DNA of 23,745 nt from contig CARTDZ010000017.1 in assembly GCA_949067325.1 (NCBI GenBank), forward strand, positions 1 to 23,745. Reading direction: 5' to 3'. The position numbers and the translations under genes are program-made. This DNA is from an uncultured Eubacteriales bacterium (GTDB lineage Bacteria > Bacillota > Clostridia > Christensenellales > UBA1242). Below the pieces are notes generated by a model, which searched no databases, was not told where the DNA came from, and saw nothing but the letters and a program-made list of their open reading frames with translations. This document shows, in pieces, positions 22,561 to 23,745 of the stretch (position 1 is its first letter; each line of letters opens with the position of its first letter).

Positions 22561-22970
22561 TGGCAGAGAAGAAATCAACAAAAACAAGTCAAATCATCTC
22601 TACAGGCAGAAGAAAGAAGTCAATCGCAAGAGTTAGACTTATGCCAGGAAAGGGAAAAATCACTGTAAACGGAAGAGAAATGAGCGATTATCTTCAAATG
22701 GATACACTCATCTTGATTGCTCGCCAACCACTCGAACTTACAGGCTCAGCTGACAAATATGACATCACAGTAAGAGTTGTAGGTGGTGGAATTTCAGGCC
22801 AAGCAGGAGCAATCTGCCACGGTATCGCAAGAGCTTTGGTAAAAGCCAACGAAACTTATAAAAAAGAACTTAAAGACGCAGGCCTTCTCACTCGTGACTC
22901 AAGAATGAAAGAAAGAAAGAAATACGGCCTCAAAAAAGCAAGAAAAGCTTCTCAATTCTCAAAACGTTAA
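22560..22970 (+). CDS. rpsI: 30S ribosomal protein S9
   Basis: S9 is a small-subunit head protein whose C-terminal tail reaches the P-site tRNA. Diagnostic features are STGRRKKSIARVRLMPG near residues 14-30, GKITVNGREMSDYL, VRVVGGGISGQAGAICHGIARAL near 77-99, LLTRDSRMKERKKYGLKKARKA and the invariant C-terminal QFSKR. The basic N-terminal AEKKSTKTSQ is slightly longer than in E. coli. Length is 136 residues. Translation is coupled to rplM by the overlapping TAATG. A hairpin terminator follows seven bases after the stop. Confidence 0.98.
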   Translation: MAEKKSTKTSQIISTGRRKKSIARVRLMPGKGKITVNGREMSDYLQMDTLILIARQPLELTGSADKYDITVRVVGGGISGQAGAICHGIARALVKANETYKKELKDAGLLTRDSRMKERKKYGLKKARKASQFSKR

Positions 22971-22976
22971 TATCAC

Positions 22977-23012
22977 AAAAGAGCAAGTATCAACGCCTGC
23001 TCTTTTATTTTT
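22977..23012 (+). terminator. Intrinsic terminator of rplM-rpsI
   Basis: AAAAGAGCA (22977-22985) pairs perfectly with TGCTCTTTT (22998-23006) around a 12-nt loop, and TTTTATTTTT follows. Confidence 0.9.
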
Positions 23013-23049
23013 CAAGATGATGATTATGAAATCATAACCAAATTTTGCT

Positions 23050-23077
23050 TTGAAAAAATCTATACATATGATATAAT
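23050..23077 (+). promoter_or_regulatory. trxB promoter with extended -10
   Basis: TTGAAA (23050-23055), a 16-bp spacer and a perfect TATAAT (23072-23077) preceded by TG one base upstream (23069-23070) form an extended -10 promoter. The leader of about 75 nt has a small hairpin (AAAACT/AGTTTT around 23102-23116). Confidence 0.8.
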
Positions 23078-23158
23078 AAAACTCATAAAATAAAAAGAGC
23101 AAAACTTTCAGTTTTAGCAAAAACGCACAAAACCAAACAAAAAAAGGAGAGATCAAAT

Positions 23159-23745
23159 ATGTATGACGCAATAATAATAGGTGGCGGGCCAGCAGGAATA
23201 ACAGCCGCAATCTATGCCAAAAGAGCAGGCAAAAGCGTGCTTTTACTCGAAAAATTTATGCTCGGCGGCCAAGTATCTCTTATCGGCGAAATCGAAAATT
23301 ACACAGGCTTTGAAAAGATTGATGGCTTCACGCTTTCAAACAAATTCTTAGCCCAAGCCACCTCTCTTGGCGTGAAATTTGTATTTGAAGAAGCTCAAAA
23401 ATTAGAACTCAATGCAAAAATAAAAAAAGTGGTCACAAACAAAAACACATATGAGGCCAAGTCAATTATCCTAGCCCTTGGCAGCCACACTCGCAATCTT
23501 GGCATTGAAGGGGAACAAAAATTCAAAGGCAAAGGCGTAAGCTATTGTGCAATCTGCGATGGCAATTTCTTCAAAAACAAACCTGTCGCAGTGGTCGGCT
23601 CAGGCGACGCAGCTTTTTCAGACGCCGCATATCTTTCAGGCCTTTGCAGTCAGGTTTATCTCCTTACCAAAGAGAATTTGTCACTGAATAATTATGCAGA
23701 AAATGAGTTCGACCAAAAGCCAAATGTCAAGCTTATAAAAGGCGC
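23159..23745 (+). CDS. trxB: Thioredoxin reductase, N-terminal part (truncated by window end)
   Basis: This flavoprotein transfers electrons from NAD(P)H through FAD and a CxxC disulfide to thioredoxin. The visible 195 residues include the FAD Rossmann motif IIGGGPAGITAAIYAKRAG (6-24), GGQV, GEIENYTGF, the ATG-like ILALGSHTR segment near residue 105 and the redox-active CAICDG (Cys130 and Cys133). The start of the NAD(P)H-binding Rossmann fold follows (VAVVGSGDAAFSDA). Cys spacing and position match bacterial TrxB rather than the ferredoxin-dependent type, though the latter cannot be ruled out without the missing C-terminus. AAAGGAG about nine bases before the ATG is the ribosome binding site. 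Confidence 0.93.
   Translation, partial: MYDAIIIGGGPAGITAAIYAKRAGKSVLLLEKFMLGGQVSLIGEIENYTGFEKIDGFTLSNKFLAQATSLGVKFVFEEAQKLELNAKIKKVVTNKNTYEAKSIILALGSHTRNLGIEGEQKFKGKGVSYCAICDGNFFKNKPVAVVGSGDAAFSDAAYLSGLCSQVYLLTKENLSLNNYAENEFDQKPNVKLIKG

Overview
This window looks like a chromosomal segment of a low-GC Firmicutes bacterium, probably an uncultured clostridial lineage. The evidence is a ribonuclease J gene, a MinD/MinE pair beside an MreB-family gene, a split tsaE/tsaB pair, rplM-rpsI behind a short attenuator-like leader, strong purine-rich ribosome binding sites, sigma-A type promoters, and large surface proteins with InlB B-repeats. No phage, transposase, CRISPR array or tRNA was seen. The assignment comes from gene content only; no database was searched.

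Layout. At 1-116 is the tail of an unidentified gene, followed by an intergenic region (117-349) holding a perfect cloverleaf-shaped inverted-repeat element at 164-265. Then come rnj and an overlapping O-methyltransferase gene (350-2601), and a PAP2 phosphatase overlapping tsaE, then tsaB (2706-4490). A double zinc-ribbon protein with a very acidic tail (4609-5133) ends at a bidirectional terminator. On the minus strand, 5303-8596 encodes a 1097-residue surface protein with four lectin-like modules, one transmembrane helix and a cytoplasmic coiled coil. Divergent from it are two half-size TauE/SafE membrane proteins (8690-9679).

A plus-strand cluster (9758-14975) encodes a 2[4Fe-4S] ferredoxin, a degenerate Ppx/GppA-like protein, an S1C (HtrA-like) serine protease, a degenerate MreB-like protein, MinD and a short MinE. 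Both actin-fold proteins of this cluster have lost catalytic residues, and MinE begins at its anti-MinCD helix. This suggests a divergent cell-shape or division module. A second bidirectional terminator separates it from a minus-strand operon (15140-21071) made of a small coupled ORF, a 410-residue single-pass membrane protein and a 1502-residue exported protein. The last is built from six copies of a roughly 200-residue beta-rich unit that I do not recognise, plus two InlB B-repeats. A consensus promoter with palindromic sites drives that operon.

The right end has an unrecognised 214-residue helical protein (21299-21943), the rplM-rpsI ribosomal operon with its leader (21989-22970), and the first part of a thioredoxin reductase gene (from 23159) that runs off the window. 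Several start codons were moved from the longest-ORF position on the basis of ribosome binding sites and promoters: 9314, 9758, 9933 and 21299. The most novel content is the six-repeat surface operon, the degenerate actin-fold/Min cluster, and the cloverleaf element.
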